The notes under the pieces: model-generated
The model's database searches: none
Told to the model about the DNA's origin: nothing
The model's input: only the letters and a program-made list of their open reading frames with translations
Position numbers and translations under genes: made by a program
Source: Neorhizobium sp. SHOUNA12A
Lineage (GTDB): Bacteria; Pseudomonadota; Alphaproteobacteria; Rhizobiales; Rhizobiaceae
Reading direction: 5' to 3'
Assembly: GCF_023006505.1 (NCBI RefSeq)
Contig: NZ_JALBGV010000024.1
Coordinates: 1 to 64,000, forward strand
Length of the DNA stretch: 64,000 bases
In this document: positions 45,216 through 53,454 of the stretch, piece by piece
Layout of the letters: each line of letters begins with the position of its first letter
Position numbering within the stretch: position 1 is the first letter of the stretch

Positions 45216-45746
45216 TCAGTTTGTCGCGGCTCGACGGACATAAGTGGTGAAACGGGTCGGATAGCTGTCCTTCTCGCCGGCCGGAACCGCTATCTCCTCC
45301 ACCTTGTCGAAGAGATCCGGATCGATGGCCGGAAAGAGCGTATCGCCGTCGGAAATCCCGGTTTCGACATGGGTAATGCGCAGCATGTCGGCGATCCCGA
45401 TCGCCTGTGCGTAAATCTCGCCACCGCCCAGCACAAAGATTTCGTCCGAGCCGGTTTCCTGCGCCCTGCGGCCGGCAATCTCGACGGCTTCGTCAAACGA
45501 TGCAGCCACATCGACGCCGTCATAATGAAAATCCGGGTTGCGGGTGACGATCACATGCGGCCGACCCGGAAGCGGCCGTCCTCCGAAGGAATCGAAGGTT
45601 CGGCGCCCGACGATGACCGGCTTGCCCAAGGTCAGCGCCTTGAAGCGCTTGAGATCTGTCGAAAGCCTCCAGGGCATGTCGCCATCGCGGCCGATGACGC
45701 CGTCCTGCGAAACCGCGGCGATGATGACGAGGCGAGGCCTGCTCAC
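45216..45746 (-). CDS. folA: Dihydrofolate reductase
   Basis: The 176-residue enzyme shows [50 protein letters not shown], with the substrate-binding tryptophan and aspartate of the N-terminal half, and [13 protein letters not shown] for NADPH. It regenerates tetrahydrofolate oxidised by thymidylate synthase, whose gene overlaps it by four bases upstream (ATGA). Confidence 0.97.
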   Translation of the reverse strand: MSRPRLVIIAAVSQDGVIGRDGDMPWRLSTDLKRFKALTLGKPVIVGRRTFDSFGGRPLPGRPHVIVTRNPDFHYDGVDVAASFDEAVEIAGRRAQETGSDEIFVLGGGEIYAQAIGIADMLRITHVETGISDGDTLFPAIDPDLFDKVEEIAVPAGEKDSYPTRFTTYVRRAATN

Positions 45747-46537
45747 ACCGCCACCGCCGCCTTGATATGCGGATCGGCCTCATACCCTTCGAGCGTAAAA
45801 TCCTCGAAGCGGAAGGAGAAAATGTCCTTCACTGCGGGATTGATGCGCATCGTCGGCAGCGCCTTCGGAGTGCGGGTCAGCTGCAGCTTCGCCTGCTCGA
45901 AATGATCCGAATAGATATGCGTATCGCCGAGCGTGTGGACGAAGTCGCCGGGCTTCAGGCCGGTGACCTGCGCCACCATCATCGTCAGCAGGGCGTAGGA
46001 CGCGATGTTGAACGGCACGCCGAGGAAGACGTCGGCGGAACGCTGGTAGAGCTGGCAGGAGAGCTTGCCGTCCGCGACATAGAACTGGAACAGGCAGTGG
46101 CAGGCCGGCAGCGCCATGTCGTCGAGCTGGCCGACGTTCCAGGCCGATACGATATGCCGGCGCGAATTCGGATTGACCTTGAGGCCCTCGATCAGCTGCG
46201 AGATCTGGTCGACATGGCGGCCGTCGGGGGCGGGCCAGGAGCGCCACTGGTAGCCATAGACCGGCCCAAGCTCGCCCTTCTCGTCGGCCCATTCATCCCA
46301 GATCGAAACGCCGTTCTCTTTCAGGTAGGCGATATTGGTGTCGCCCTTCAGGAACCACAGGAGCTCGTGGATGATCGATCTCAAATGCAGCTTCTTGGTC
46401 GTGAGGACCGGAAAACCTTCCGTGAGGTCGAAGCGCATCTGGTAGCCGAACACCGAGCGGGTGCCCTTGCCGGTCCGGTCGCCCCGGTCGGTGCCGGTTT
46501 CCATCACATGCCGGAGAAGATCGAGATATTGTTTCAT
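45743..46537 (-). CDS. thyA: Thymidylate synthase
   Basis: The 264-residue enzyme methylates dUMP to dTMP. It starts [38 protein letters not shown] and has the catalytic cysteine in [14 protein letters not shown], the dUMP-binding [24 protein letters not shown] and the terminal AVAV. It is translationally coupled to folA, whose product recycles its cofactor. Confidence 0.98.
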   Translation of the reverse strand: MKQYLDLLRHVMETGTDRGDRTGKGTRSVFGYQMRFDLTEGFPVLTTKKLHLRSIIHELLWFLKGDTNIAYLKENGVSIWDEWADEKGELGPVYGYQWRSWPAPDGRHVDQISQLIEGLKVNPNSRRHIVSAWNVGQLDDMALPACHCLFQFYVADGKLSCQLYQRSADVFLGVPFNIASYALLTMMVAQVTGLKPGDFVHTLGDTHIYSDHFEQAKLQLTRTPKALPTMRINPAVKDIFSFRFEDFTLEGYEADPHIKAAVAV

Positions 46538-46637
46538 GGGGTCAGGCCGCCGATTCCATCGTCATGGAATCATATAGTAGCACAGCTCGGCCCGACCAAT
46601 CTCGTTTGATGGCTTTCCCCCGTTTTAGCGGCGCTAA

Positions 46638-47531
46638 TCAATTGGAGACGTATTTCCGCCAGTTGTGGCTTTCGGCAAAACCCAACACCTCCCGGATCTT
46701 GCGGTTGCTGATCGGCGCCTCGAATTCACCGATCTCGCCGGTGATGGGCGTTCCGGGCGCCCAACGCTCCAGGAAGGGTCCGGTCGGCTCAAGCGCCGTG
46801 ATCGTGTCGTTGACCGCATTGAAGACCTGGAAGCCCAGCCCATCCTTTTCGACGCACAGATGCACGATCTGGCCGAGATCGCGGGCATCAATGTAGCTCC
46901 AGGCATTGCGCTTGCGCGACGGCGGGTCCGCCAGGAAGGCGGGGAAGCGGCTGTAGTCCTCCGGCGAGATCACGTTGCCGATCCGCAGCGCATAGATGTC
47001 TGCGCCGAAACGCATGGCGAAGGCCCGCGCCGTCTTCTCGTTGACGACCTTGGAGAGACCGTAGCTGTCCATCGGATCGACATCGTAATCCTCGGTAAGC
47101 GGAAACGAACGATAGTCCTTGTCGCCTTCGGCAAAGCAGACGCCATAGGTCGTCTCGCTGGACGCGATGATCACCTTGGAGATGCCGAGCTTCATCGCCG
47201 CCTCGATCACATTGTAGGTGGAGATCGTGTTGGCCGAAAATGTCGCGTTGTCGGGCCGCATCAGGATGCGCGGCACGGCGGCGAAATGCACAACCGCATC
47301 GACGGGCGCCGGCCCCTTGCCGCTCTCCAGCCCCTTGAAGCCAAAATGCATGGAGAGCGCATTGAAAGTCTCGCCGCCGTCCCTGAGATCGGTAATGAGA
47401 GTGTTGACGCCAGGGCAATCGAGCGGCACCAGGTCGAGGTTGAAGACCTCATGCCCTTGCCCGAGAAGATACGGCACGACATGCCGCCCGGCCTTGCCGC
47501 TGCCGCCGGTGAATACGATCCGCTTGCCCAT
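46638..47531 (-). CDS. NAD(P)-dependent epimerase/dehydratase family oxidoreductase
   Basis: The 297-residue extended short-chain dehydrogenase has the cofactor motif VFTGGSGKAGRHVVPYLL at the N-terminus. It has AVVHFAAVPRILM, the catalytic YGLSKVVNEK (Tyr-x3-Lys) and a C-terminal sugar-binding-like part (RKIREVLGFAESHNWRKYV). It probably acts on a sugar or nucleotide sugar; which one is unknown. It is the last gene before the copper region and is divergent from the DUF4396-oxidase gene. Confidence 0.88.
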   Translation of the reverse strand: MGKRIVFTGGSGKAGRHVVPYLLGQGHEVFNLDLVPLDCPGVNTLITDLRDGGETFNALSMHFGFKGLESGKGPAPVDAVVHFAAVPRILMRPDNATFSANTISTYNVIEAAMKLGISKVIIASSETTYGVCFAEGDKDYRSFPLTEDYDVDPMDSYGLSKVVNEKTARAFAMRFGADIYALRIGNVISPEDYSRFPAFLADPPSRKRNAWSYIDARDLGQIVHLCVEKDGLGFQVFNAVNDTITALEPTGPFLERWAPGTPITGEIGEFEAPISNRKIREVLGFAESHNWRKYVSN

Positions 47532-47739
47532 GACCGCGCCTCCTCAAATCCCATCCGGGCCCAGCCCTGCCCTTTGCGAGCCCGACAACGCCAGTCGAAA
47601 ACGACCTGTCCGGGTCGATGATGAAGCATGGCACCGCCTGCTCGTCAATGTCGAAACATGCCTGGCGGCGTTTGACCTTCCAACGCTGGAAACTTGTAGC
47701 GTCCGCTCCATCTCGTGACTTCGCGATGTGGAGGAAGCC

Positions 47740-49641
47740 ATGTTCATCCAGCCAATCGATTACCTTCTCTTCGTCTGGTTCATCCTGGCCGGCATCAGCA
47801 CGCTCTACGTTGCCTGGGACCAGTTCAGGAACAATCCCGAACCGGCGGTGATGAAATGGGGCTTCATCCTTGTCACGCTCTACCTCGGGCCGATCGGCCT
47901 GCTCCTCTACATCCTGGCGGACAAGGAACCTGTGCCCGGAACGCATGAGGAATTCATCAAGCCGCTGTGGAAGCAGGGGATCGGCTCCACGATCCACTGC
48001 GTTGCCGGTGACGCCACGGGCATCATCATCGCCGCCGCGATCACCGCACTTCTCGGCCTGCCGATGTGGATCGACATCATCATCGAATACATTGCCGGTT
48101 TCACGCTCGGCCTGTTCATCTTCCAGGCTCTGTTCATGAAGAACATGATGGGCGGCACTTACTGGCAGAATGTCCGAAACTCCTTCATGCCGGAATTCAT
48201 CAGCATGAATGCGATGATGGCCGGCATGGCTCCCGTCATGGCGATCCTGATGATGGGCCGCGACATGAGGGCCATGTGGCCGGAAGAAATGCTCTTCTGG
48301 GGCGTGATGGCCCTCGGCATCGGGGTCGGTTTTGCGATCGCCTACCCGTTCAATGTCTGGCTGGTCGCCAAGGGGCTGAAGCACGGGCTGATGACGGAGA
48401 GAGGCCAAATGGCCGGCGACATGCATGGGCAGCACCGACAGGAGGGCGCACATGCCTACGGAGACGAGAACCGACAAGAGCAAGCCGGCAGTCATCAGCA
48501 TCACGGGTCGGGGCAAGATCACGCAAACCGCGCATTCGCCCCTACCCGCGTCCAGATCGCTGTGATGGCCAGTTTCACGTCGATCATGCTGGTCGCCGGC
48601 TTCGCCTATCCGTTCACCAGGGTGAACATGCATCTGAGCGCCCACGACGTCGGTCGTGCGATCATGGCCCCTGGGATGATCATGACGTTCGATACGCCCG
48701 GCGACGCGATGCGCGACATGGCGGCGGTCGATCCGCGCCTCACGAGTTTTCAGGCGCGGGAGACGGCGACCGGCGGCGAAGTTCTTCAGCCGCGCATGGA
48801 CGGCCACGTCAAGGTCTTCGACCTGACCGCCTCGGTGATCCGATGGTCGATCTTGCCCGGCGAAACGGTGGAGGCCTATGCCTACAACAATCAGGTTCCG
48901 GGGCCGACCTTGCGGGTCGTGCAGGGCGACAAGGTCCGGATCAACGTCACGAACCGGCTGCCCGAAAGCACCACCGTTCATTGGCATGGCCTGATCCTGC
49001 CAAACGAGATGCACGGGCCCGCCCAGATCACCCAGAAGCCGATAGAGCCGGGGCAGACCTTCACCTACGAGTACACGGTCGGGCAGTCCGGCACGTATTT
49101 CTACCACACGCACGACCATGTGGATCGGCAGCAGTCCCTTGGCCTTTACGGGGCACTGATCATCGATCCTAAGGATGCGGCCAACGAAATTCCCGCCGAT
49201 CTCGAATATACGATGCAACTTCAGGAATGGGTGAAGCGGGAGTGGCTCACATATCCCGCCATGCCGATGGAAGGTGCGCTGCCCAACTTCTTCACGATCA
49301 ACGGGAAATCCTATCCCGCGACGGATACGATCAAGATGAAGGTCGGGCAGAAATTGAAGGTGCGCTTCGTCGGTTCACACACGACAGCCATCCATCCGAT
49401 GCACATTCACGGAGGCCCCTTCGAGGTCGCCGCGCGTGACGGCGAAACACTACCGCCGACAGCCCGTTACATGGCCGACACAGTCAACGTTGCTCCCGGA
49501 CAACGGTACGACGTCATATGGACCGCCCGGCGGCCGGGCAAATGGCTCGTCCACTGCCATATCCCCCACCACACGACCAACAACAATGTCGAGGTCAACG
49601 GCGGTGGCGGCTTGATGCTGGTGATCGATGTGCAACCGTGA
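47740..49641 (+). CDS. DUF4396 membrane domain fused to a multicopper oxidase
   Basis: A 633-residue fusion. Residues 1-225 are a DUF4396-type membrane domain with about five segments (FIQPIDYLLFVWFILAGISTLYVAW; TIHCVAGDATGIIIAAAI). A His/Gln-rich linker of about 55 residues follows (GQHRQEGAHAYGDENRQEQ, then SHQHHGSG) with one further hydrophobic segment (VAVMASFTSIMLVAGFAYPF region). Residues ~345-633 carry a two-domain multicopper oxidase with all four copper motifs: HWHGLIL, YFYHTHDH, HPMHIHGG and HCHIPHHT. It probably oxidises Cu(I) outside the membrane. The start at 47740 has GGAGGA upstream. It is convergent with the CusS-like kinase. Confidence 0.88.
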   Translation: MFIQPIDYLLFVWFILAGISTLYVAWDQFRNNPEPAVMKWGFILVTLYLGPIGLLLYILADKEPVPGTHEEFIKPLWKQGIGSTIHCVAGDATGIIIAAAITALLGLPMWIDIIIEYIAGFTLGLFIFQALFMKNMMGGTYWQNVRNSFMPEFISMNAMMAGMAPVMAILMMGRDMRAMWPEEMLFWGVMALGIGVGFAIAYPFNVWLVAKGLKHGLMTERGQMAGDMHGQHRQEGAHAYGDENRQEQAGSHQHHGSGQDHANRAFAPTRVQIAVMASFTSIMLVAGFAYPFTRVNMHLSAHDVGRAIMAPGMIMTFDTPGDAMRDMAAVDPRLTSFQARETATGGEVLQPRMDGHVKVFDLTASVIRWSILPGETVEAYAYNNQVPGPTLRVVQGDKVRINVTNRLPESTTVHWHGLILPNEMHGPAQITQKPIEPGQTFTYEYTVGQSGTYFYHTHDHVDRQQSLGLYGALIIDPKDAANEIPADLEYTMQLQEWVKREWLTYPAMPMEGALPNFFTINGKSYPATDTIKMKVGQKLKVRFVGSHTTAIHPMHIHGGPFEVAARDGETLPPTARYMADTVNVAPGQRYDVIWTARRPGKWLVHCHIPHHTTNNNVEVNGGGGLMLVIDVQP

Positions 49642-49696
49642 ACGAACGCGAGGGTGACGGCCCGAAAATCGCACGCGAAGCACTGCCCCCGCAGTT

Positions 49697-51046
49697 TCAG
49701 AGGCAGCGAAACAGAATAACCACAGACAATCCCGGCGCATTGTCCAGCAACTCGACCTTCGCACCATGAAGCTCTGCAATCGCCTTTACGAGGCTGAGGC
49801 CAAGGCCCGATCCGACGGTGGTTCTGCTTTTTTCCAGCCGATAGAAGCGATCGAATACCCGCTCCCGCTCTTCCGCAGGAATGCCTGGGCCGTCATCGGA
49901 TACGCTCAGGCAGATCGCGCCGCCACGATGCGTCAAGCCCAATGTGATGGTGGAGCCGGACGGCGTATGACGGAGCGCGTTGGCGAGCAGATTGGCCAAC
50001 ATTTGCCTTATCAGGTCGGGATCGGCGCGAACCTGACATTCCTCTCCGGCTTCTTGTATACGAAGCTCGTAGCCGGCCTCCGCCGCAATCACGTCGTAAA
50101 TGTCGTAGATGTCGCGGACCAGCGCCGTGAGATCGATTGACTTGAAATGGGCAGTCCTGTTGCGGGCCTCAATCTGAGCAATCCTCAAAAGTGCGTCGAA
50201 CGTGTTTGCTATCGCGGTCAGTTCAGCGAGAGCGGCCTCTATCGCGTTTTTGGCCTCTTCCGTCGTTTCTGTTTGCAGAGCATCGTCCAGGATCAGGAAC
50301 GTGCGACCGATGGGCGTTTTCAGGTCATGAGCAACGTCCGTCGTTACCTGGTGCAAGGTGGCGACGCTCGCCTCCAGACGCTCCAGCGCAACGTTGACCT
50401 CCGACGATAACATGTCGATCTCGTCCATCCTCGACGAGACCGGCAGTCGCCTCGCAAGCTCGCCGCGTCCGATGGCATGAGCGGTTTGAGACAGCTCCGA
50501 AATCCGCCGACGGGTACGATATCTCAGCACGACGGCTCCGCCTAGTCCAACTGCGAATACGATTGCGGTGGCCCACCCGAAGCTGATCAGCACGATCCGT
50601 GCCAGTTCGTCGGTGTCGCCGTAGCTGATGCCAACTGTCAGGTCGTTCCCGTCGAGCTGGCCCCGGAACAGCTTGTAGTTGGCATCGCTTCGATGCTGAT
50701 CTTTCGGCCTCAGGGTGGAGAACCCTTTCGCAACGCCTTTCAGTTCAGCGTTTCCAGCAATCAGCGCTCCGGATGAATTCCGGAGGGTGTAGATCGTCTC
50801 TTCGCCTCGGATCGCCGGACCATGGCTGTTGATCATGCTGACTGCGCCCGGGAGACCGCGAGCCTCGTAGGCTGACCCGATTTCCCTGTATCGCTCCATA
50901 ACGTTTGCGTTGAGCCGGTCGTCGAGAAAGTTCAGCACCATCTGGTAGGCGATGACGTTGGCTGCGAGGTAGGAGACGACAAACAGCGATATGTAGAGGA
51001 AGGCAAGCCGGACAGCCGTGCTCTTGAAGAAGCTACCGCCGCGCAT
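49697..51046 (-). CDS. Sensor histidine kinase, CusS-like
   Basis: The 449-residue membrane kinase has segments at about 12-33 (LAFLYISLFVVSYLAANVIAY) and 155-178 around a periplasmic sensor of ~120 residues, then HAMP. HisKA has the phospho-histidine in DVAHDLKTPIG, and the ATPase has NLLANALRHTPSG, VSDDGPGIPAEE and TTVGSGLGLSLVKAIAE. It is built like heavy-metal sensors that detect periplasmic copper or silver. Its first 14 bases overlap the response regulator gene. The surrounding copper genes support a copper signal. Confidence 0.9.
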   Translation of the reverse strand: MRGGSFFKSTAVRLAFLYISLFVVSYLAANVIAYQMVLNFLDDRLNANVMERYREIGSAYEARGLPGAVSMINSHGPAIRGEETIYTLRNSSGALIAGNAELKGVAKGFSTLRPKDQHRSDANYKLFRGQLDGNDLTVGISYGDTDELARIVLISFGWATAIVFAVGLGGAVVLRYRTRRRISELSQTAHAIGRGELARRLPVSSRMDEIDMLSSEVNVALERLEASVATLHQVTTDVAHDLKTPIGRTFLILDDALQTETTEEAKNAIEAALAELTAIANTFDALLRIAQIEARNRTAHFKSIDLTALVRDIYDIYDVIAAEAGYELRIQEAGEECQVRADPDLIRQMLANLLANALRHTPSGSTITLGLTHRGGAICLSVSDDGPGIPAEERERVFDRFYRLEKSRTTVGSGLGLSLVKAIAELHGAKVELLDNAPGLSVVILFRCL

Positions 51047-51710
51047 GCAGGCTGTAGCCGGTGTTGCGGACGGTGTGCAGGAGCGGGAAATCGAACGGTT
51101 TATCGATCTTCGACCGCAACCGGCTGATATGGGTTTCGACCACGGAGCTTTGTGGATCGAAATTGAAGTTCCAGATCCTCTCCAGAAGCATCGTTTTGGT
51201 GAGCACCCTTCCCTCGTTTCGCATCAGAAGCTCCAGCAGCGTGAATTCTCTCGGCAGCAGTTCAAGAAGCACTCCAGCTCGTTCGGCAGTTCGCTTGACC
51301 AGATCGAGTTCAAGATCCCCCACGCGCAACTTCGTCTTCTCCGCAGCCATTGGCGGACGTCTGAGCAACGCGTTGATCCTCGCCGTCAGCTCCGAAAAGG
51401 CGAAAGGTTTTACGAGATAATCATCGCCCCCGGCTTCGAGACCCTCGACGCGATCATCGACACCGCTCATGGCCGTGAGGAAAAGAACCGGGGTTCGGAC
51501 GGAGGCTGCCCGAAGGCTCTTTACCAGCGTCAGTCCGTCTAGAGATGGAACCATCCGGTCCACGACCATCACGTCATAGGAAGCATCGAGTCCGGCCGTC
51601 AACCCATCCCTGCCATCGACAACCCAATCCACGACATGTCCAGCCGACGTAAAACCTTTGACGATATAGCTGGCTGTCTTCTCGTCATCTTCTATGAGGA
51701 GGATTTTCAT
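51033..51710 (-). CDS. OmpR-type response regulator, CusR-like
   Basis: The 225-residue regulator has a receiver domain with the acidic pocket in MKILLIEDDEK, phospho-acceptor D51 in DVMVVDRMVPSLDG and the switch lysine in DYLVKPFAF. The C-terminal winged helix reads FTLLELLMRNEGRVLTKTMLLERIWNFNFDPQSSVVETHISRLRSKI. The start at 51710 is set by the family N-terminus. It precedes the sensor gene with a 14-base overlap. A 14-bp palindrome 137 bases upstream lies in the intergenic region shared with the divergent small-protein genes and is a candidate target. Confidence 0.92.
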   Translation of the reverse strand: MKILLIEDDEKTASYIVKGFTSAGHVVDWVVDGRDGLTAGLDASYDVMVVDRMVPSLDGLTLVKSLRAASVRTPVLFLTAMSGVDDRVEGLEAGGDDYLVKPFAFSELTARINALLRRPPMAAEKTKLRVGDLELDLVKRTAERAGVLLELLPREFTLLELLMRNEGRVLTKTMLLERIWNFNFDPQSSVVETHISRLRSKIDKPFDFPLLHTVRNTGYSLHARR

Positions 51711-51846
51711 GGGGCTTCCGGTTTGTAGAGCGGTATTTTGGTCGGGCGCTCTGCGATGCTCCAAGCGGCACAATTCAGGTTTTTTGTTGCGGCAGGATCT
51801 CAGCCCCGCCTAACCCGTGATAGCCGCGGCGGCAAGCTGTTCCACC

Positions 51847-51860
51847 TTACAAATTTGTAA
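51847..51860. promoter_or_regulatory. Candidate CusR/CopR box
   Basis: TTACAAATTTGTAA is a perfect 14-bp palindrome in the 227-base region between the response regulator gene and the divergent small-protein gene, 78 bases before the start at 51938. CopR/CusR boxes are palindromes of similar size. No second copy was noticed in the cluster. Confidence 0.6.
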
Positions 51861-51937
51861 ACTTGGCGAAAGGCGGCCGACAAAGCCGCGATGTAGCTTC
51901 CTCACGCTGCACTAAGCAGTCGAACGAGGAAAAGATC

Positions 51938-52210
51938 ATGAATTCCAAATTCCTAATCCTATCGGTTGCTTTCGCAGCCGTTGCAGTCCCCGCTCTGGCA
52001 AACGGCCCCCTGGCCTCCGGAGCCTCCCATGTGGATGCTATTGTTCAAGGACACGGCAAACCCGGAGAAACCGCCGTTGCCAAGTCAAATAGCAACGTCA
52101 CATTCCGGGTCCTCGACAATGGCATCGTTGAGCGCACCAACAAGCAGTTCGGGACCGTCTCCGTATCCAATCCGCGTGCTGAACTGCATAAATCCCGCGA
52201 CAACCGCTGA
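51938..52210 (+). CDS. Small exported protein in the copper cluster
   Basis: A 90-residue protein I do not recognise. It has a good signal peptide (MNSKFLILSVAFAAVAVPALA) with AGGA 7 bases before the ATG, followed by a hydrophilic, Ser/Asn-rich mature part of ~69 residues (ASHVDAIVQGHGKPGETAVA, FRVLDNGIVERTNKQFG) without cysteine or methionine. It is the first plus-strand gene after the palindrome at 51847 and so the likely first target of the two-component system. Function unknown; a copper role rests on context alone. Confidence 0.68.
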   Translation: MNSKFLILSVAFAAVAVPALANGPLASGASHVDAIVQGHGKPGETAVAKSNSNVTFRVLDNGIVERTNKQFGTVSVSNPRAELHKSRDNR

Positions 52211-52350
52211 CCTCGACACCGTCCGATTCGGCGCAGACGAGTTTTCAACTGCCGTCGATCGGCCATTCCCGGCTCAACATTCAAGACATCGGCAACTCGT
52301 CGACCATGGTCGCTAACTCCAGTGATCGGCAATTCTGAAGGAATATCACA

Positions 52351-52599
52351 ATGATGAAAGCAGCTTCCGCTGCCACGCTTTTGGCCGCAATTTTCCTGAG
52401 CGCCGCCGCCCTGGCCCAGGAAGGTAATTACTACGAAGGGGCTGACCGCAACCCTCCGCTGGAAGCATCAGCAGCGCGGGACGTCAGCTACGGATATACC
52501 GGATCGATCAACAATCCGGCGCTTCGTAGCGGTTGGGACACGAGCCCGAAGACAACCAACAGCGGCGACTACTACGGTGGTTCGGACCGGCCCAATTAA
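52351..52599 (+). CDS. Small exported protein with G-x-Y-Y-x-G repeats
   Basis: An 82-residue protein I do not recognise. A signal peptide (KAASAATLLAAIFLSAAALAQ) is followed by a Tyr/Gly/Asn/Asp-rich mature part whose ends repeat each other: GNYYEGADRNP near residue 25 and GDYYGGSDRPN at the C-terminus. Such low-complexity, aromatic-rich peptides could bind metal weakly or associate with the envelope. It lies 140 bases after the previous small gene on the same strand. ATG at 52351 or 52354 are both possible. Confidence 0.65.
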   Translation: MMKAASAATLLAAIFLSAAALAQEGNYYEGADRNPPLEASAARDVSYGYTGSINNPALRSGWDTSPKTTNSGDYYGGSDRPN

Positions 52600-52751
52600 A
52601 GCCACTGCAATTGGTGCCCGCTGAACTCAGATGCGGCGGGTCGCCCTTCGTGCCTTCGTTGCGTTGTTGCAATGCCACACGAACGACATGAAACAGTGGT
52701 TGAAAAAGGCGTCGATTGACAAGCTCGAAGGCACTGGCAATCCTCATAGGC

Positions 52752-53147
52752 ATGAGTGGGATGTATCGAATCACTTCTAAAGCGATGGCACTGATATTCA
52801 GGCTGGTGATGATCTCGTCACTGGCCGGGTACAGCTTTTCTGCTGTCAACGCCGCGATGCATCCTGAGAGTTCCGCCCAAATCTCGCAGATCCAGGATGA
52901 TCATTCCTCTCGCCATGACGACGACGCTGTTGCGATGGCGGATGCAGATCATCACGGCGGCCAGCAAGATCACGGCAGCCCGGAGAAGTCCAAGAACTCC
53001 TGCTGCAAGGATTATTGCGGCGTTGCGGCCATCACATGCTCCGGCTCCTCGTTGAGCCATCCGCGCGTGGTCTCCATTCGCGAGTTCATTGACGACACGG
53101 ACACCGTCGGTCAAAGGCCGAGCCTTCATCGTCCACCCAATATCTGA
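52752..53147 (+). CDS. Small exported protein, His/Asp- and Cys-rich
   Basis: A roughly 131-residue protein of unknown family. A hydrophobic N-terminus (MALIFRLVMISSLAGYSFSAVNA) precedes a stretch dense in His and Asp (DDHSSRHDDDAVAMADADHHGGQQDHG). A cysteine group follows (NSCCKDYCGVAAITCSGS). Metal binding outside the cytoplasm is a reasonable guess from composition, as in DUF2946-like copper-cluster proteins. The start is uncertain (52752 or 52761), and neither has a strong ribosome-binding site. Confidence 0.62.
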   Translation: MSGMYRITSKAMALIFRLVMISSLAGYSFSAVNAAMHPESSAQISQIQDDHSSRHDDDAVAMADADHHGGQQDHGSPEKSKNSCCKDYCGVAAITCSGSSLSHPRVVSIREFIDDTDTVGQRPSLHRPPNI

Positions 53148-53235
53148 GAACTAGCACCCGCACTGCGGGTCTTGCTGTGCCTGTGCGCAAGTCGGCGCAT
53201 CGGCACAATTGCGATCTTATTCTCGGATTTTCACC

Positions 53236-53454
53236 ATGAAACATTTGTTCCTGGTGGTTGCCTTGCCGCTGTTTGCCAGCGGATGCGCATCCACGTTGCC
53301 TGAAGTCGTCGCTTCAACAGACCACCCCGACAACCCATCCGCGCTCAGGCCGGTCCGCTATCAAAGCCCCATCGGCGGCTACACCCATCGCATGCCCGTC
53401 GATCCGAAGCCCTGGCGCGGTCTCAACGACGCCCAGGCTCCGAAGAAAGGATGA
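53236..53454 (+). CDS. Small lipoprotein
   Basis: The 72-residue protein has a lipoprotein signal: MKHLFLVVALPLFASGC, with the lipobox FASGC, so the cysteine at residue 17 becomes lipid-anchored. The mature part is Pro-rich (HPDNPSALRPVRYQSPIGGYTHRMPVDPKPW). The stop overlaps the TolC-like gene start in an ATGA quartet, so it is co-translated with the outer-membrane factor. It may help assemble that channel, but this is inference. Confidence 0.75.
   Translation: MKHLFLVVALPLFASGCASTLPEVVASTDHPDNPSALRPVRYQSPIGGYTHRMPVDPKPWRGLNDAQAPKKG

Noticed and set aside
47532-47739. Possible att site or direct repeat of ssrA at the left edge of the copper region
   Set aside because: No stretch matching ssrA sequence was found by eye, and no integrase gene is present.
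47449-49218. Minus-strand frame of 589 codons opposite the DUF4396-oxidase gene
   Set aside because: It is a shadow of the oxidase gene in high-GC DNA: Asp/His/Arg-rich, without any recognisable domain.
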